DNA of 64,000 nt, taken from contig JAOTRX010000008.1 in NCBI GenBank assembly GCA_030247675.1, positions 186,001 through 250,000 of the forward strand, given 5' to 3'. Positions 63,110 to 64,000 of this stretch are shown in pieces (the first letter of the stretch is position 1; the number at the start of each line of letters is the position of its first letter). The notes beneath the pieces are model-generated. The model was not told the DNA's origin and ran no database searches. It was given only the letters and a program-made list of their open reading frames with translations. Origin of the DNA: Desulforhopalus sp. (GTDB taxonomy: Bacteria; Desulfobacterota; Desulfobulbia; Desulfobulbales; Desulfocapsaceae). Position numbers and translations under genes: made by a program.

Positions 63110-64000
63110 TTACCACTTAATCAGAGTTGCGCCCCAAGTGAAGCCACCGCCGAAGGAACAAAATAACACCGTTTCCCCCTCCACCAGCAAACCGCCCCGA
63201 TTGGCCTCATCAAGGGCGATGGGAATCGATGCAGCGGATGTATTACCATACTTGGAAACGTTTATAAATACCTTACTCCGGGGGATGTCCAGGCGTTCAA
63301 TGAGGTTGCTCAGAATCCGCATATTCGCCTGATGCGGTATGACAAAGTTGACCGAACCCAGAGCTACACCATGCTTTTGCAGGAGCCCGCGGATTGAATC
63401 CTCCATGGCCCTGACCGCATGTTTAAACACCTCACGACCTTCCATCTGAATATATGCCCCGCTATTGCCGGGGACAAGAAGATCAGGATTGGAACTTTCG
63501 GGAGCGTGCATGTACAACAGATCCCAGAGGCTTCCATCAGAGAGCAGATTAGACCCTATGACTCCACGCGAGGAGTCAGAATAGCCGAACACCGCTGCCC
63601 CTGCCCCATCACCAAAAAGAATACAGGTGTTCCGATCCTGCCAATTCAATCGGCCCGAAAGGGTCTCGGCACCGATCACCAAAACCTTCATGGAATGGTC
63701 GGAACGAATATATTTATCAGCAATATCGAGACCATACAAAAATCCAGAGCATGCCGCATTCAGATCAAAGGCAAATGCATTTACCGCACCGATTTCTTTC
63801 TGAACAAAACAGGCACTGGACGGCATCAGCATGTGTGAGCTGATCGTGCCAACGATGATAAGCCCCACATCTTCCGCAGCTACCCCAGCCGAAGCCAAGG
63901 CCTTTCGCGCGGCATTTGCCGCCAACTGGTACGTTTGTTCGCCTTTCCCGCCAATGTGCCTGCTTTCAATGCCTGTTCTGGTCTTAATCCACTCAGCACT
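63110..64000 (-). CDS. fabH: 3-oxoacyl-ACP synthase III FabH (5' end beyond window)
   Basis: Condensing enzyme that starts fatty acid synthesis from acetyl-CoA and malonyl-ACP. The visible 296 residues run from SAEWIKTRTGIESRHI to the stop and contain the nucleophile Cys in DLNAACSGFLYGLD, the catalytic His in VIPHQANMRI and Asn in NVSKYGNTSAASIP. An internal ATG at 63925 is not the true start, since family sequence continues to the edge. It lies 15 bases upstream of the acyl-CoA dehydrogenase. Confidence 0.95.
   Translation of the reverse strand, partial: SAEWIKTRTGIESRHIGGKGEQTYQLAANAARKALASAGVAAEDVGLIIVGTISSHMLMPSSACFVQKEIGAVNAFAFDLNAACSGFLYGLDIADKYIRSDHSMKVLVIGAETLSGRLNWQDRNTCILFGDGAGAAVFGYSDSSRGVIGSNLLSDGSLWDLLYMHAPESSNPDLLVPGNSGAYIQMEGREVFKHAVRAMEDSIRGLLQKHGVALGSVNFVIPHQANMRILSNLIERLDIPRSKVFINVSKYGNTSAASIPIALDEANRGGLLVEGETVLFCSFGGGFTWGATLIKW

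Noticed and set aside
1-64000. CRISPR array, insertion sequence or prophage
   Set aside because: Reading both strands showed no regularly spaced repeats of CRISPR size, no transposase or integrase and no phage structural genes.

Overview
This window looks like chromosome from a sulfate-reducing-type member of Desulfobacterota (the former Deltaproteobacteria), probably near Desulfobulbales. The hints are a meso-diaminopimelate MurE, a PxxKW cysteine-rich protein, a DtxR regulator with a CPRGG cysteine-rich tail, a UGA-containing selenoprotein gene and a ferredoxin-fused EtfA. This placement is inference from gene content; no rRNA is present. I found no phage, insertion sequence or CRISPR array.

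Layout. 1-15.7 kb (minus strand) is the division and cell wall (dcw) cluster, read mraZ-rsmH-ftsL-ftsI-murEF-mraY-murD-murG-murC-murB-ftsQ-ftsA-ftsZ (ftsZ cut by the window edge), behind a near-consensus promoter. Two things stand out: ftsW is missing between murD and murG, and the FtsI homologue has lost its catalytic Ser, Lys and KTG residues. 16-26 kb holds housekeeping genes: panB, ruvBAC, yebC, rlmE, a tRNA nucleotidyltransferase, a dihydrouridine synthase, a PP-loop protein and recN. 26-28.6 kb has a DtxR regulator, a Rdx/SelW-like selenoprotein with CxxU and a SECIS-like hairpin, dgt, and tRNA-Arg(UCG) with promoter and terminator.

28.7-42 kb is signalling: a PAS-GGDEF cyclase, a Cache-PAS hybrid histidine kinase next to a tandemly duplicated periplasmic binding protein, a membrane-anchored patatin, and a CHASE2-Ser/Thr kinase / PP2C / FHA set. 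42.2-45.8 kb is a compact, RiPP-like locus: a 57-residue peptide ending AxA-QSGRT, a PqqD-HprK fusion kinase and a glutaminyl cyclase in one operon, with a divergent nucleotidyltransferase. 45.8-49.9 kb is a phosphate module: a PstS-OmpA fusion, a PiT transporter with its DUF47 partner, and three arrays of TAAC/TAAT repeats with an 11-bp period that resemble PHO boxes.

50-54 kb has a response regulator-LpxC fusion, the PxxKW protein, an orphan PilC/GspF protein and IHF-alpha; 54-55 kb has an orphan ParB-like protein. 55.1-64 kb (minus) carries fabH (cut by the edge), acyl-CoA dehydrogenase, etfB, etfA, fabG, acpP, fabF, rpiB, nrdR and ribD. Here an acyl-CoA dehydrogenase/ETF set sits inside a fatty acid synthesis operon.

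Starts were moved from the longest reading frame where a ribosome site or family length favoured an inner codon; this is noted per gene.
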